From NCBI GenBank assembly GCA_900299025.1, contig OMIE01000129.1, positions 1 to 57,853 on the forward strand: 57,853 nucleotides of DNA. Direction: 5' to 3'. Source of the DNA: Burkholderiaceae bacterium. GTDB taxonomy: Bacteria; Pseudomonadota; Gammaproteobacteria; Burkholderiales; Burkholderiaceae_E. Position numbers and translations under genes: made by a program. The notes under the pieces are model-generated. The model saw only the letters and a program-made list of their open reading frames with translations, was not told the origin of the DNA and ran no database searches. Of this stretch, positions 31,968-41,958 are shown piece after piece (position 1 is the first letter of the stretch; each line of letters starts with the position of its first letter).

Positions 31968-33175
31968 CAAAGTTCACCGTACCAATGGTTAAAACTATAA
32001 AAGGGGATCATCTCACCTTGACGAACCACCGTATGGGGTTGAATCTCGGCAAGACCATCACCCCATACTGTCGAGCTTAGAACACCTGAACTCTGATTGG
32101 GGAATCGCTCAATCCCACCCTGGGCATTTACCCTCACCCGTAAAAACTCACACCTTTTGTCGGGCTTAAGCCAATCGAAATCCGCCCGCATCGGTATGGC
32201 CTTCATCACCCAGTCGCGCTGCCCTTGAAGTTTCATGATGAAGGGCTGCACAAAAAGTAAGAAGGTCACGAAGCTTGATACAGGATTGCCTGGCAGACCG
32301 ATGAAATGCGCTTCGTGTCCTGGCCGTTGAATCTTGCCCCATGCAAGGGGCTTACCAGGTTTGATCGCAATCTGCCACGCCCGCAAAACACCCTCAGCTT
32401 CGACTGCAGGCTTGACATGATCCTCTTCGCCAACAGACATGCCACCAGAGGTGACGATCAAATCACAGCGATCGGCTGCACGGCGCAAAGCGGCCCGGGT
32501 TTCCTCGAATTTGTCTGCAATGATGCCGAGATCCTCGACCTCGCAGCCGAGTCGCCGCAACATATTAACCAAAACAAAACGATTTGAATTATAGATCGAT
32601 CCAGGTTTCAGAGGCTCTCCTGGCATCGTCAGTTCATCGCCGGTAAAAAAGCAGCCCACCCTAACCCGTCGATAAACCTGTAGTCTTGCCAGACCTACCG
32701 AGGCTGCCAACCCAAGTGATTGAGGCCTCAGGCGCTCGCCCTTCGCAAGAATGCAATCCCCAGCACGGATATCCTCGCCAGCGCGACGAATCCAATCGCC
32801 AACTTTAGGCGGATTCAAAATCAACACCTTTTCACCGTCAACGCGGGTTTGCTCTTGCATCACCACAGCGTCAGCGCCCTCAGGAATGAAAGCGCCGGTA
32901 AAGACTCGGGCGATCGTGCCCTTCTTGAGTGAATCGGCCATATGGCCTGCCGGTATGCGTTGACTCACCTCAAATCCATAGCCAGCCTTGAGATCTTCGC
33001 TATTTAAAGCATAGCCATCCATTTGCGTGTTGTCCATGGGTGGCACATTCATGCTCGAGATCTGATCACAAGCAAGCACACGACCGTCCGCCTCGATGGT
33101 GTCGACCTCTTCTTCATCAGCAACCGGCTCGGCCAAAGCCAATAGCTGCGATAAAGCGTCTTCTAAGCTAAGCAT
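31967..33175 (-). CDS. moeA: molybdopterin molybdenumtransferase MoeA
   Basis: MoeA inserts molybdate into adenylylated molybdopterin, completing molybdenum cofactor. The 402-residue product has the expected MeoA N-terminal domain (MDNTQMDGYAL), the MogA-like domain with VTSGGMSVGEEDHVK, and PGKPLAWG and LPGNPVSS motifs, then a beta-rich C-terminal domain. It lies 12 bp after thrC, in a run of closely packed genes. Confidence 0.97.
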   Translation of the reverse strand: MLSLEDALSQLLALAEPVADEEEVDTIEADGRVLACDQISSMNVPPMDNTQMDGYALNSEDLKAGYGFEVSQRIPAGHMADSLKKGTIARVFTGAFIPEGADAVVMQEQTRVDGEKVLILNPPKVGDWIRRAGEDIRAGDCILAKGERLRPQSLGLAASVGLARLQVYRRVRVGCFFTGDELTMPGEPLKPGSIYNSNRFVLVNMLRRLGCEVEDLGIIADKFEETRAALRRAADRCDLIVTSGGMSVGEEDHVKPAVEAEGVLRAWQIAIKPGKPLAWGKIQRPGHEAHFIGLPGNPVSSFVTFLLFVQPFIMKLQGQRDWVMKAIPMRADFDWLKPDKRCEFLRVRVNAQGGIERFPNQSSGVLSSTVWGDGLAEIQPHTVVRQGEMIPFYSFNHWYGEL

Positions 33176-33187
33176 GGCGCCTGGCTC

Positions 33188-34645
33188 CTAACGCGCGGGG
33201 GCGTGACTGCGGATATAGGACTTGAGCATCGCTAGATCCCTGGGCATGCGACAAAAACGCTGCGGACGTTGGGATAGCTCTTGAAAGCCAGCGGGGACTG
33301 AGGGAGCATGACCCAAAGCCTCCACAATCGTGTCTGGAAATTTAGCAGGCTGGGCTGTCTCGAGGCAAATCATGGGAATGCCGGGTTCGGCATAGGCTTT
33401 CGCCACGGCCACCCCATCGGCTGTGTGGGGGTCGATCACTTCGCCATACCGATGATAAAACTGACGGATTGTTTCTAGTCTTAAGCGATGTGAACTTGAT
33501 CCAGAGACCATGCCAAAGCGCTCGACCTGCATTTGCCAGCGGGGGTCACCAGCGACATCAAAGTACCCTTGTTCATCGATCTTGGCCCACAGGTTTCTTG
33601 TTTGCTCTGGGTCTCGATCAAGGAGATCAAACATAAACCGTTCAAAATTCGATGCCTTCGATATGTCCATCGATGGAGAAGTTGTTTGACGGGTTTCCTG
33701 ACTTAAACGCGGGCGATATCGTCCGGTCTTAAAAAATTCGTCAAGTACATTGTTTTCATTGGTTGCCAGCACCAATCGGCGAATCGGCAAACCCATTTGC
33801 CTTGCAATATGGCCCGCTAGAATGTTGCCGAAGTTACCCGACGGAACACTAAATGACACTTCCTGCGGCTTCGATACATCGGTATGCAAATCGACGCGAT
33901 CAGTAGGCACTGCTTTGGTCGCGGCAAAATAGCCTTTGAAATAGTAAACAACCTGAGCAAGCACACGAGCCCAATTGATCGAATTCACAGTTCCTATGGC
34001 GTAGCGATCCTTGAACACCAAGTCAGCAGAGACTGCCTTGACAAGATCTTGCGCATCATCAAAGACGCCATCAAGTGCTATGTTAAAAATATTATTATCT
34101 AATAACGAGAACATTTGTGCTGTCTGAAACCGACTCATCTTCCCATCGGGCGAAAGCATGAAGACACGCACACCACGCTTTCCTCGCATGGCATATTCTG
34201 CTGCGCTACCTGTGTCGCCTGATGTAGCGCCTAGAATGTTTAAATGCTCGCCGCGTTTTAGCAAGACATATTCAAACAAGTTGCCAAGCAGTTGCATCGC
34301 TATATCTTTAAACGCAAGACTTGGGCCATTTGAGAGGCGAAGCAAGCAGTACTGCTCATCGAGTGTTTTTAGTGGTGTCACCTCGCGCGTTCCAAAAGCC
34401 ATCAAGGTATAACTTTTATCGATCAACGCACGAAGACTGCTCTCAGGCCAATCGCTGACATAAAGCTTGAGAATTGCAAAGGCCAGCTCTGCATACGTAA
34501 GACCCCGCCAAGACTCAATCAGCGTGGGGTCGCAACGCGGGTAAGCTTCTGGCACCACTAATCCGCCATCAGGCGCCAAACCACCGAGTAGGATGTCTTC
34601 AAAGCTGCTCGGCGTCATGCCGCCTCGGGTTGATAAATAGCGCAT
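33188..34645 (-). CDS. thrC: threonine synthase
   Basis: ThrC converts O-phosphohomoserine to threonine with PLP. The 485-residue product is the long (fold type II, yeast/enteric-like) form, starting MRYLSTRGG. The PLP lysine is in PSLAFKDIAMQLLGN, and the phosphate loop is in VPSGNFGNILAG. It begins 3 bp after hom, so threonine synthesis genes are co-transcribed. Confidence 0.97.
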   Translation of the reverse strand: MRYLSTRGGMTPSSFEDILLGGLAPDGGLVVPEAYPRCDPTLIESWRGLTYAELAFAILKLYVSDWPESSLRALIDKSYTLMAFGTREVTPLKTLDEQYCLLRLSNGPSLAFKDIAMQLLGNLFEYVLLKRGEHLNILGATSGDTGSAAEYAMRGKRGVRVFMLSPDGKMSRFQTAQMFSLLDNNIFNIALDGVFDDAQDLVKAVSADLVFKDRYAIGTVNSINWARVLAQVVYYFKGYFAATKAVPTDRVDLHTDVSKPQEVSFSVPSGNFGNILAGHIARQMGLPIRRLVLATNENNVLDEFFKTGRYRPRLSQETRQTTSPSMDISKASNFERFMFDLLDRDPEQTRNLWAKIDEQGYFDVAGDPRWQMQVERFGMVSGSSSHRLRLETIRQFYHRYGEVIDPHTADGVAVAKAYAEPGIPMICLETAQPAKFPDTIVEALGHAPSVPAGFQELSQRPQRFCRMPRDLAMLKSYIRSHAPAR

Positions 34646-34648
34646 GGC

Positions 34649-35959
34649 TTAGTCAAGGTCCTCAAGACGCAAACGGATTGCTGAGGACAGCACCGTGGGC
34701 AGGGCTTCGATCATAGTGATCGCTTGATCAACTGCTGATTCGATGCAACGATGCGTCAGCAAAATAACATCTGTTTGGTGTTCGCCTGCATCGGGCTCGC
34801 GCTGCAGGACCGCATCAAGCGAGATACCGCCATCAGCCAATATCCTGGTGATATCAGCAAGCACGCCAGGTTGATCTTCAACCCTAAGCCGCACATAGTA
34901 AGCCGATTCAATGTGCTCGCGGGCTAAGACGGCAGTATCGATGACCGCATCCGCTTGAAACGCAAGACTCGGAACCCTAAGGCCCGCAGGCACTGCAAAC
35001 GCACGTGCCACATCAACAAGATCAGCGATCACCGCGGACGCTGTTGGCTCGGCACCCGCCCCCTTTCCGTAATACATGGTGTGGCCAACAGCATCAGCTT
35101 TCACCCAGACTGCATTCATTGCTCCTTCGACCGAAGCAATTAAGCGCTTGGCTGGGATCAATGTGGGATGTACCCGCAACTCGACGCCTTCAGGGCGCCG
35201 TCTTGTTATGCCAAGCAACTTAATTCGATAACCGAGTTGCCCGGCATAGCGAATATCTTCAGCTTGCAAGTTGGTGATGCCTTCAATATGGGCCCGATTG
35301 AATTGCACCGGAATGCCAAAGGCGATTGAGGCTAGCAAGCTGATCTTGTGTCCGGCATCAATACCTTCAATGTCAAAACTTGGATCAGCCTCTGCATAGC
35401 CTAGCGCCTGAGCCTGCTTTAAGACTTCGGTAAAGGGCAAGCCCTTCTCGCGCATCTCCGACAAAATGAAGTTGGTTGTACCGTTAATAATTCCCGCAAT
35501 CCACTCAATACGGTTGGCTGTTAAGCCCTCGCGCAAGGCCTTAATAATTGGTATCCCCCCCGCAACAGCTGCCTCATAAGCGAGTATCACGTCCTTCTTT
35601 CTTGCCGCTGCAAAAATTTCATCGCCATGCACTGCAAGCAAAGCTTTATTTGCCGTCACCACATGTTTGCCTTGCTCAATTGCGCCAAGTACCAACGATT
35701 TAGCGACGCCATAACCGCCCACGAGTTCAATCACCACGTCGATGTCGGGATCATTGACGATCGAAAAGCCATCGTCACAAACTTCCGCACGATCACCCAC
35801 CAGCGCTTTTGCCTTGGCAAGATCCATATCGGCGACCCTGGTAATCCGGATTTCACAACCTGCACGACGGGTAATTTCGTGCTGATTGCGCCAAAGGACC
35901 TCGAAGCTGCCACCCCCGACCGTTCCGACGCCGAGTAATCCAACGCGAAGATTTTTCAT
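34649..35959 (-). CDS. hom: homoserine dehydrogenase
   Basis: Hom reduces aspartate semialdehyde to homoserine, the branch point to threonine and methionine. The 436-residue product has the NAD(P) loop GLLGVGTVGGG at the N-terminus, the catalytic domain with GIINGTTNFILS, and a C-terminal ACT domain (about 350-430, EDQPGVLADITRILADGGIS) expected to bind threonine as feedback inhibitor. Sixteen bp separate it from alaC and 3 bp from thrC. Confidence 0.97.
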   Translation of the reverse strand: MKNLRVGLLGVGTVGGGSFEVLWRNQHEITRRAGCEIRITRVADMDLAKAKALVGDRAEVCDDGFSIVNDPDIDVVIELVGGYGVAKSLVLGAIEQGKHVVTANKALLAVHGDEIFAAARKKDVILAYEAAVAGGIPIIKALREGLTANRIEWIAGIINGTTNFILSEMREKGLPFTEVLKQAQALGYAEADPSFDIEGIDAGHKISLLASIAFGIPVQFNRAHIEGITNLQAEDIRYAGQLGYRIKLLGITRRRPEGVELRVHPTLIPAKRLIASVEGAMNAVWVKADAVGHTMYYGKGAGAEPTASAVIADLVDVARAFAVPAGLRVPSLAFQADAVIDTAVLAREHIESAYYVRLRVEDQPGVLADITRILADGGISLDAVLQREPDAGEHQTDVILLTHRCIESAVDQAITMIEALPTVLSSAIRLRLEDLD

Positions 35960-35975
35960 CTCGACTTCCTATGTA

Positions 35976-37178
35976 TTAAACGCTGACTGACTGCGCATCA
36001 CCACGCAAAAGTTCGCGAATCCCACGCACAGCCTGGCGAATGCGTTGTTCATTCTCAATCAAGGCGAAACGAACATATTCATCGCCCAGCTCGCCAAAGC
36101 CGATCCCTGGCGACACGGCGACCTTTGCCTCGCTCAGTAGTCGCTTTGCGAACTCTAGCGAGCCCTCTGCCCGGAACACCTCCGGAATACGCGCCCAGAT
36201 ATACATCGACGCCTTTGGTGAATCGACCTGCCATCCTGCTTCATTGAGCCCCTTAGCGAGCACATCTCGTCGCATACGATACTTGGCGCATACCTCGTGA
36301 ACACATTCCTGCGGACCATCAAGGGCAGCAATCGAGGCTACTTGAATCGGCGTGAAAGCGCCGTAATCGTGATAGCTTTTTATGCGCGCCAGCGCTGCGA
36401 TCATTTCGGCATTGCCCACCATGAACCCAATCCGCCACCCTGCCATGTTATAACTTTTACTCATGGTAAAGGACTCGACGGCGACCTCTCGAGCACCAGG
36501 CACTTCCAGAATTGAAGGTGCTCGATAGCCGTCAAAAACAATATCCGCATAGGCCAAATCGTGAACAATCATCACATTGAATTCACGCGCCAGCGACACA
36601 ACCTTTTCAAAAAAGGCCAGGTCAACGCATTGAGCCGTCGGGTTACTCGGAAAACCCAGGATCATCAGCTTGGGCTTTTTTACAGCCTTGCGTAATGTGT
36701 GTTCGAGTTCTACTAGGAAATCAACCTCGGGCAGCATGGGGACCGATAAGGTCTCTGCCCCAGCGATCACCGCCCCGTAAATATGAATGGGATAACTCGG
36801 ATTCGGCACGATGACGGTATCGCCACGGTCAAGCGTTGCGAGCATCAAATGGGCCAACCCTTCCTTGGAGCCAATCGTGACAATCGCTTCAGTATCAGGG
36901 TCTAAATGCACCTCATAACGGCGCTCATACCAGTCAGCGATCGCCTTTCTTAGCCTCGGGATACCACGCGATACCGAATAACCATGGGTGTGGGGCTTTT
37001 GTGAGGCTTCAACAAGCTTGTCGATAATATGTTGAGGCGTAGCGCCATCAGGATCTCCCATACTTAAATCGATAATGTCTTCGCCTCGACGGCGAGCAGC
37101 CATTTTGAGCTCGCCCGTGATGTTGAAGACATAGGGCGGCAGGCGCTGTATGCGCGAAAATTCTCGAGAAGGCGTCAT
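35976..37178 (-). CDS. alaC: alanine (glutamate-pyruvate) aminotransferase
   Basis: This PLP enzyme of aminotransferase class I/II is very close to Escherichia coli AlaC, which makes alanine from pyruvate and glutamate. Shared stretches include RLPPYVFNITGELKMAARRR, YSVSRGIPRLRKAI, GFPSNPTAQCV and the PLP lysine region TMSKSYNMAGWRIGFMVGN. The start at 37178 (MTPSREFSRIQRLPPY) gives 400 residues, matching the family; an upstream ATG at 37223 adds 15 unrelated residues. It heads the hom-thrC-moeA-moaD-moaE run. Confidence 0.93.
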   Translation of the reverse strand: MTPSREFSRIQRLPPYVFNITGELKMAARRRGEDIIDLSMGDPDGATPQHIIDKLVEASQKPHTHGYSVSRGIPRLRKAIADWYERRYEVHLDPDTEAIVTIGSKEGLAHLMLATLDRGDTVIVPNPSYPIHIYGAVIAGAETLSVPMLPEVDFLVELEHTLRKAVKKPKLMILGFPSNPTAQCVDLAFFEKVVSLAREFNVMIVHDLAYADIVFDGYRAPSILEVPGAREVAVESFTMSKSYNMAGWRIGFMVGNAEMIAALARIKSYHDYGAFTPIQVASIAALDGPQECVHEVCAKYRMRRDVLAKGLNEAGWQVDSPKASMYIWARIPEVFRAEGSLEFAKRLLSEAKVAVSPGIGFGELGDEYVRFALIENEQRIRQAVRGIRELLRGDAQSVSV

Positions 37179-37295
37179 GATGTTCGGGCAAAGGAGCGGT
37201 TCTAGAGTCGACGAATGTAACATTTCCGTATGAATCCTTCCGGCATCATGCGCCTATGACATGGTAGGCAAGCAAAGAAAACACCAAGCAGCCCT

Positions 37296-37673
37296 ATGAA
37301 ACTCCAAGAACATCAAGCAGCGTCATTACATACGATTACTGGTTATGGCGATCGTTGGATTGCGGTCAATGCGCAGACAACCGAGGGAAGCCTGCTTGTC
37401 ATGCCCGAAGGCATGCTTCAAGGCTGGCGTCCGCAACACTGGCAAGACATTAAAGCCGAGGACTTTGAACTCATGATTGAAGCCAAACCCGATCTGGTGA
37501 TTGTGGGCACAGGTGCGCAGCAACGGTTTTTGCACCCAAGACTCATAAGCCAGGTATCAAGTCAAGGCATAGGCGTCGAATGTATGGCGACCCCCGCAGC
37601 CTGCCGAACCTACAACATCTTGATGGCGGAAGGCCGCAAAGTCTTAGCGGCTTTATTGCCCATGCAGGCATGA
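37296..37673 (+). CDS. Mth938-like domain protein (DUF498)
   Basis: This 125-residue protein of the Mth938/NDUFAF3 family has the core motifs PDLVIVGTGAQQRFLHP, GIGVECMATPAACRTYNIL and a C-terminal EGRKVLAALLP. A eukaryotic relative, NDUFAF3, helps assemble complex I, but the bacterial function is not established. It stands alone, 91 bp before bcp. Confidence 0.9.
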   Translation: MKLQEHQAASLHTITGYGDRWIAVNAQTTEGSLLVMPEGMLQGWRPQHWQDIKAEDFELMIEAKPDLVIVGTGAQQRFLHPRLISQVSSQGIGVECMATPAACRTYNILMAEGRKVLAALLPMQA

Positions 37674-37776
37674 GCGTGCGTTCCAATCATTAGCCGCCGT
37701 CTACCCATTGTATTAGGGCGTGTACGCCTCAAAACCATGAACTCTAACTTCTCCTTTTTTGCGAGTGAATCCAACG

Positions 37777-38247
37777 ATGTCTGAACCAATAAGCCCAAGC
37801 GCCGGTGACCTTATAAGCCCCTTCGAAGCAGACTCAACGGCAGGTCGTTTTTCTTTGGCTGATCTAAAGCAAACGCTTGTTTTGTATTTCTATCCCAAGG
37901 ACAACACCCCTGGTTGCACGACCCAAAGCGTCGATTTTCGCGATCAGCACGAGGCTTTTTTAAGTGCTGGTGCGATGGTTGTGGGTGTTTCACGCGACTC
38001 ATTGAAGTCTCACGAAAACTTCAAGAAAAAGTATGAATTGCCCTTTGCGTTGATTTCTGACCCTTCCGAGGCGCTTTGTACTCAGTTCGGTGTGATGAAA
38101 AATAAAATGATGTACGGCAAACCCGTCCGCGGCATAGAACGTTCTACCTTTGTGATAAGCCAACAAGGCAAACTACTTAAGGCCTGGCGCGGCGTCAAAA
38201 TCCCGGGTCATGTGACTGAGGTTCTGGAATTTGTCAAAGGTCACTAG
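37777..38247 (+). CDS. bcp: thioredoxin-dependent peroxiredoxin, Bcp/PrxQ type
   Basis: Bcp reduces hydroperoxides in the cytoplasm. The 156-residue protein has the peroxidatic Cys47 in YPKDNTPGCTTQ with the usual Pro and Thr. The resolving cysteine often found five residues later is replaced by Val52, so it may act as a 1-Cys or other PrxQ subtype; the only other visible cysteine is in EALCTQFG. The start MSEPIS at 37777 is preferred over an ATG-less upstream extension. It precedes the PIN-PhoH gene. Confidence 0.93.
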   Translation: MSEPISPSAGDLISPFEADSTAGRFSLADLKQTLVLYFYPKDNTPGCTTQSVDFRDQHEAFLSAGAMVVGVSRDSLKSHENFKKKYELPFALISDPSEALCTQFGVMKNKMMYGKPVRGIERSTFVISQQGKLLKAWRGVKIPGHVTEVLEFVKGH

Positions 38248-38329
38248 ACCATTGTCCCAAACTCGCTAATCACCTAGCCAAGCAAGCTAGCTCGTTGAGC
38301 CAACGCAAATATTCAACAAGGCCAAATCC

Positions 38330-39997
38330 ATGCCGCTGCCACCTGCCCCACGCAAGCCCGCTACCTTGATTGATTTGGAAACGATCGCAAAGCAACGTAA
38401 ACAAACCTCACGGAAAAAAGATGGCGCGATCGATGAGGCAGCAAACGCTCAATCCGCTCAAGCCGATGAAATCAGTCCAGTCACTTGGCAAACCGCCGAA
38501 GCCATAACGACGCAAGCACCAGCGCCCGCACCAAGCCTACTTCAGGGGGCTGATCTTGCCGAAAAGTCTACGCCTGCTAAAACCGTAAGCGGTAGGCGAA
38601 AGAAGGCTAAAGCAAGCGCTAGTCGATTATTCGTGCTCGACACCAATGTCTTGCTACACGATCCTTCAAGTTTGTTCCGATTTGACGAGCACGACGTTTA
38701 CCTGCCGATGATTACGCTTGAGGAGCTCGATGCACATAAAAAAGGCATGTCCGAGGTATCCAGACACGCCAGGCAAATCAGTCGCAGCCTTGATCAATTA
38801 ATGCAGGCAGCAGGCAGTGATCCAGCCTTGGGCATGTCGCTCGATGCCTTAGGAAACAGTGATGCGAGCGGCAAGCTTTTGATTCAAACCCAAGGCCTAA
38901 AGTTTGATCTGCCTGCCGGATTGCCAGAGGGCAAAGCAGACAATCAAATTCTTGGCGTTGTGAAAAGCCTGCAAGCTTCGCGAAGTGATCGCCAGGTGGT
39001 CTTGGTATCCAAAGACATCAATATGCGCATTAAAGCGCGCGCGCTTGGCCTGACTGCCGAGGACTATCTCAACGACCAGGTGCTAGAAGACACCGACTTG
39101 CTGTACTCGGGCATGACTGCGCTTCCCGCAGACTTCTGGGAAAGCCACGGCAAAGGGGTCGAATCTTGGCAGCAGTCTGGATATACTTTTTATCGCATTC
39201 AGGGTCCGCTCGTACCGTCATTGCGAATCAACGAGTATATTTATATCGAAGGCACGCAAACGCTTCATGCGATTGTTCGAGAAATTGTCGGTCGGCGTGC
39301 AGTTTTGCAAACGCTTCGCGATTACGGTCATCCCAAGCATGCTGTGTGGGGTATCACCGCGAGAAATCGTGAACAAAACTTTGCGATGAATTTATTAATG
39401 GACCCCCAAGTTGACTTTGTCTCATTGCTCGGTCAGGCTGGAACCGGTAAAACCTTGCTTGCACTCGCCGCGGGTCTTGAGCAAGTCATCGAAGCGAGGC
39501 GTTATAGCGAAATCATCATGACCAGGGCTACCGTACCTGTGGGTGAAGATATTGGCTATCTGCCAGGTACCGAAGAAGAGAAAATGCAACCCTGGATGGG
39601 TGCGCTCGAAGATAACCTTGAAGTGCTCAATAAGGGCGATAGCAGCGCGAGTCAGTGGGAGCGTTCGAGCACCCAGGACTTAATCCGAAGCCGAGTCAAA
39701 GTGAAGGCCATGTCTTTTATGCGTGGCCGTACGTTTGTCAATAAATTTTTAATCGTTGATGAGGCACAAAACCTAACGCCTAAACAAATGAAAACCCTCA
39801 TTACAAGGGCTGGTCCTGGTACCAAGGTCATTTGCATGGGAAACATCGCCCAAATCGACACCCCTTACCTGACCGAAGGCTCTTCGGGACTCACTTATGT
39901 TGTTGATCGCTTTAAAGGTTGGAGCCATGCAGGTCATATTACCTTGCAACGCGGCGAACGCTCAAGGCTTGCTGATTTCGCATCAGAAGCGCTCTAA
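38330..39997 (+). CDS. PIN-PhoH family ATPase (YlaK-like)
   Basis: This 555-residue protein joins an N-terminal PIN ribonuclease domain (from about 100: FVLDTNVLLHDPSS with the metal-binding Asp) to a C-terminal PhoH ATPase. The ATPase has Walker A GQAGTGKT near 367 and Walker B FLIVDEAQNLTP. Related PIN-PhoH proteins act on RNA with ATP. The first ~98 residues are a low-complexity Ala/Lys/Gln-rich tail of unknown role. It is 82 bp after bcp and convergent with dnaB. Confidence 0.94.
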   Translation: MPLPPAPRKPATLIDLETIAKQRKQTSRKKDGAIDEAANAQSAQADEISPVTWQTAEAITTQAPAPAPSLLQGADLAEKSTPAKTVSGRRKKAKASASRLFVLDTNVLLHDPSSLFRFDEHDVYLPMITLEELDAHKKGMSEVSRHARQISRSLDQLMQAAGSDPALGMSLDALGNSDASGKLLIQTQGLKFDLPAGLPEGKADNQILGVVKSLQASRSDRQVVLVSKDINMRIKARALGLTAEDYLNDQVLEDTDLLYSGMTALPADFWESHGKGVESWQQSGYTFYRIQGPLVPSLRINEYIYIEGTQTLHAIVREIVGRRAVLQTLRDYGHPKHAVWGITARNREQNFAMNLLMDPQVDFVSLLGQAGTGKTLLALAAGLEQVIEARRYSEIIMTRATVPVGEDIGYLPGTEEEKMQPWMGALEDNLEVLNKGDSSASQWERSSTQDLIRSRVKVKAMSFMRGRTFVNKFLIVDEAQNLTPKQMKTLITRAGPGTKVICMGNIAQIDTPYLTEGSSGLTYVVDRFKGWSHAGHITLQRGERSRLADFASEAL

Positions 39998-40048
39998 ATA
40001 AACGGGTAATTAAGGCTCATCTCACCGCTCATACGGGTCCTGGAGCCT

Positions 40049-41419
40049 TCAGCTCATACTACTGTAATTCTCAAACTTGGTGTATTTGCCGAGAAAGGTA
40101 AGCCTCACGGTTCCGATCGGCCCGTTTCGCTGCTTGCCGATGATGATTTCGGCCGTACCCTTTTCTGGTGAATCGGGGTTATACACTTCATCACGATAGA
40201 TAAAAATAATAACATCAGCGTCCTGCTCAATCGCTCCAGACTCACGTAGATCGGACATGACTGGGCGTTTATTCGGCCTTTGCTCGAGCGAACGGTTTAA
40301 TTGCGACAATGCGATAACTGGACACTGCAACTCCTTTGCAAGACCTTTCAAGGAGCGCGAAATCTCGCTAATTTCGGTAGCCCGGTTTTCCCCAGAGGCT
40401 GAGGCCGAAGACATCAACTGCAAATAATCAACGATCACCAAACCCAATTGACCGCACTGTCTTGAAAGCTTCCGCGCCCTTGATCTCAGCTCGAGTGCAT
40501 TGAGCCCGGGCGTCTCATCGATATAAAGCTGAGAATCTTGCATTTTTTGAATCGCATTGGTCAATCGCGGCCAGTCATCATCAACCAGTTGGCCCGTTCG
40601 CACCCTTTGCTGATCCAATCGCCCAACCGAACAAACCATTCGCATGGCTAATTGGGTTGCACCCATTTCCATCGAGAACACGGCAACGGGCAGGCTTTGA
40701 TCGACCGCGACATGTTCGCCGATATTGAGTGAAAAAGCCGTCTTTCCCATGGAGGGCCGCCCTGCCACAATGACTAAATCGCCGGGTTGAAAACCCGAGG
40801 TCATTTTGTCAAGGTCGGTAAAGCCCGTAGGTACGCCTGTGATGCCACTATGATTACTCTGATCATAGAGCTGGCCAATGCGGTCAACCACCTGGCTTAG
40901 CAAATCGGGGAGTGATTGAAAGCCGCTTCGACCTCGCGCACCCTCTTCATTGATATTGAATATTTTGGACTCGGCCTCATCGAGCAGACTTCGAGTATCT
41001 CTGCCCTGCGGATTTAGTGCCTGGTTGGCAATATCGTCGGCAACAGCGATAAGGCGGCGCAAAATCGCACGATCGCGAACAATCTCAGCGTAGCGGCGAA
41101 TATTGGCCGCGCTCGGCGTATCCTGAGCCAGCCGATTCAGATAAATCAGTCCACCAATCTCTTCGGCTTTACCGATAGTGCTTAAGGCCTCGTGGACGGT
41201 CACGACGTCAGCCGGATGCGCCTTATCGATTAACGACGTAATAGCGGTATAAATTTGCCGATGATCACCGCGATAAAAATCATCGGGGCGCAAAAGATCC
41301 GCTACCCGATCAAAAGCGGTATTGTCGAGCAATAGGCCGCCAATTACTGCCTGCTCGGCCTCGAGCGACTGCGGCGGAAGCCGCAGTTGACTTAACGCTG
41401 GATCGCGAGGAGATTCCAC
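40049..41419 (-). CDS. dnaB: replicative DNA helicase DnaB
   Basis: DnaB is the hexameric helicase that unwinds DNA at the replication fork. The 456-residue product has the N-terminal DnaB domain (about 17-120) and a RecA-like C-terminal domain with Walker A GRPSMGKT (220-227), LVIVDYLQLMS and arginine-finger regions. The start is GTG with no strong ribosome binding site. It follows rplI by 63 bp containing a strong hairpin. Confidence 0.97.
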   Translation of the reverse strand: MESPRDPALSQLRLPPQSLEAEQAVIGGLLLDNTAFDRVADLLRPDDFYRGDHRQIYTAITSLIDKAHPADVVTVHEALSTIGKAEEIGGLIYLNRLAQDTPSAANIRRYAEIVRDRAILRRLIAVADDIANQALNPQGRDTRSLLDEAESKIFNINEEGARGRSGFQSLPDLLSQVVDRIGQLYDQSNHSGITGVPTGFTDLDKMTSGFQPGDLVIVAGRPSMGKTAFSLNIGEHVAVDQSLPVAVFSMEMGATQLAMRMVCSVGRLDQQRVRTGQLVDDDWPRLTNAIQKMQDSQLYIDETPGLNALELRSRARKLSRQCGQLGLVIVDYLQLMSSASASGENRATEISEISRSLKGLAKELQCPVIALSQLNRSLEQRPNKRPVMSDLRESGAIEQDADVIIFIYRDEVYNPDSPEKGTAEIIIGKQRNGPIGTVRLTFLGKYTKFENYSSMS

Positions 41420-41430
41420 GGCGACGGTTT

Positions 41431-41470
41431 GCCTCTAAAAAGGCTTGAGAGGCCCGGCAACAACCGGGCC
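41431..41470 (-). terminator. hairpins between rplI and dnaB
   Basis: On the minus strand a perfect 7-bp G+C stem (GGCCCGG-TTGTTG-CCGGGCC, 41451-41470) is followed within 15 nt by TTTTT. The downstream bases can also pair as GCCTCT/AGAGGC (41431-41453), excluding the first stem. This could end part of the ribosomal-protein transcripts before dnaB. Termination efficiency cannot be judged. Confidence 0.5.
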
Positions 41471-41482
41471 GGAAGGGCCTGC

Positions 41483-41935
41483 TTAGTGAGTCTCCCCAAG
41501 AACCGAGACTTTGATTGCCGAGAGCACATCGCTGTGCAAGGCGATTTCCACATCATGATCGCCAATGGTCTTAATCGGACCATTTGGCAGACGAACCATC
41601 GCTTTCTCGACCTGAAAGCCCTGCTTCTTCAGCGCTTCGGCAATATCAAAATTGGTCACCGATCCAAACAAACGACCGTCAACGCCAGCCTTTTCGCTAA
41701 CCTGCAAGGTAAGTCCCGAAAGACGTTCGGCTTCTCGGCGTGCATCGGAGAGTCGGTCAGACTGAATTTTTTCTAGCTCGGCACGACGAGCTTCAAACTC
41801 GGCAATTGCCGATTGGGTTGCGCGTCGGGCTTTGCCCTGTGGAATCAGAAAATTGCGGGCGTAGCCATCTTTGACTTTGACCACATCACCGAGTTGACCA
41901 AGGTTGACAACCTTCTCGAGTAAGATGATTTGCAT
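41483..41935 (-). CDS. rplI: 50S ribosomal protein L9
   Basis: L9 binds 23S rRNA at the base of the L1 stalk. The 150-residue product has the N-terminal domain with [19 protein letters not shown] and [13 protein letters not shown], the long connecting helix, and the C-terminal domain ending in an Ala/Ile/Val-rich strand. GGAG lies upstream of the ATG. It is fourth in rpsF-priB-rpsR-rplI. Confidence 0.98.
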   Translation of the reverse strand: MQIILLEKVVNLGQLGDVVKVKDGYARNFLIPQGKARRATQSAIAEFEARRAELEKIQSDRLSDARREAERLSGLTLQVSEKAGVDGRLFGSVTNFDIAEALKKQGFQVEKAMVRLPNGPIKTIGDHDVEIALHSDVLSAIKVSVLGETH

Positions 41936-41958
41936 AACAATACTCCTTCTCGTTTCAA

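Noticed and set aside
40012-40049. AAGGCTC/GAGCCTT pair between the PhoH gene and dnaB as a terminator
   Set aside because: Only 7 bp with a 24-nt loop and no T-run.
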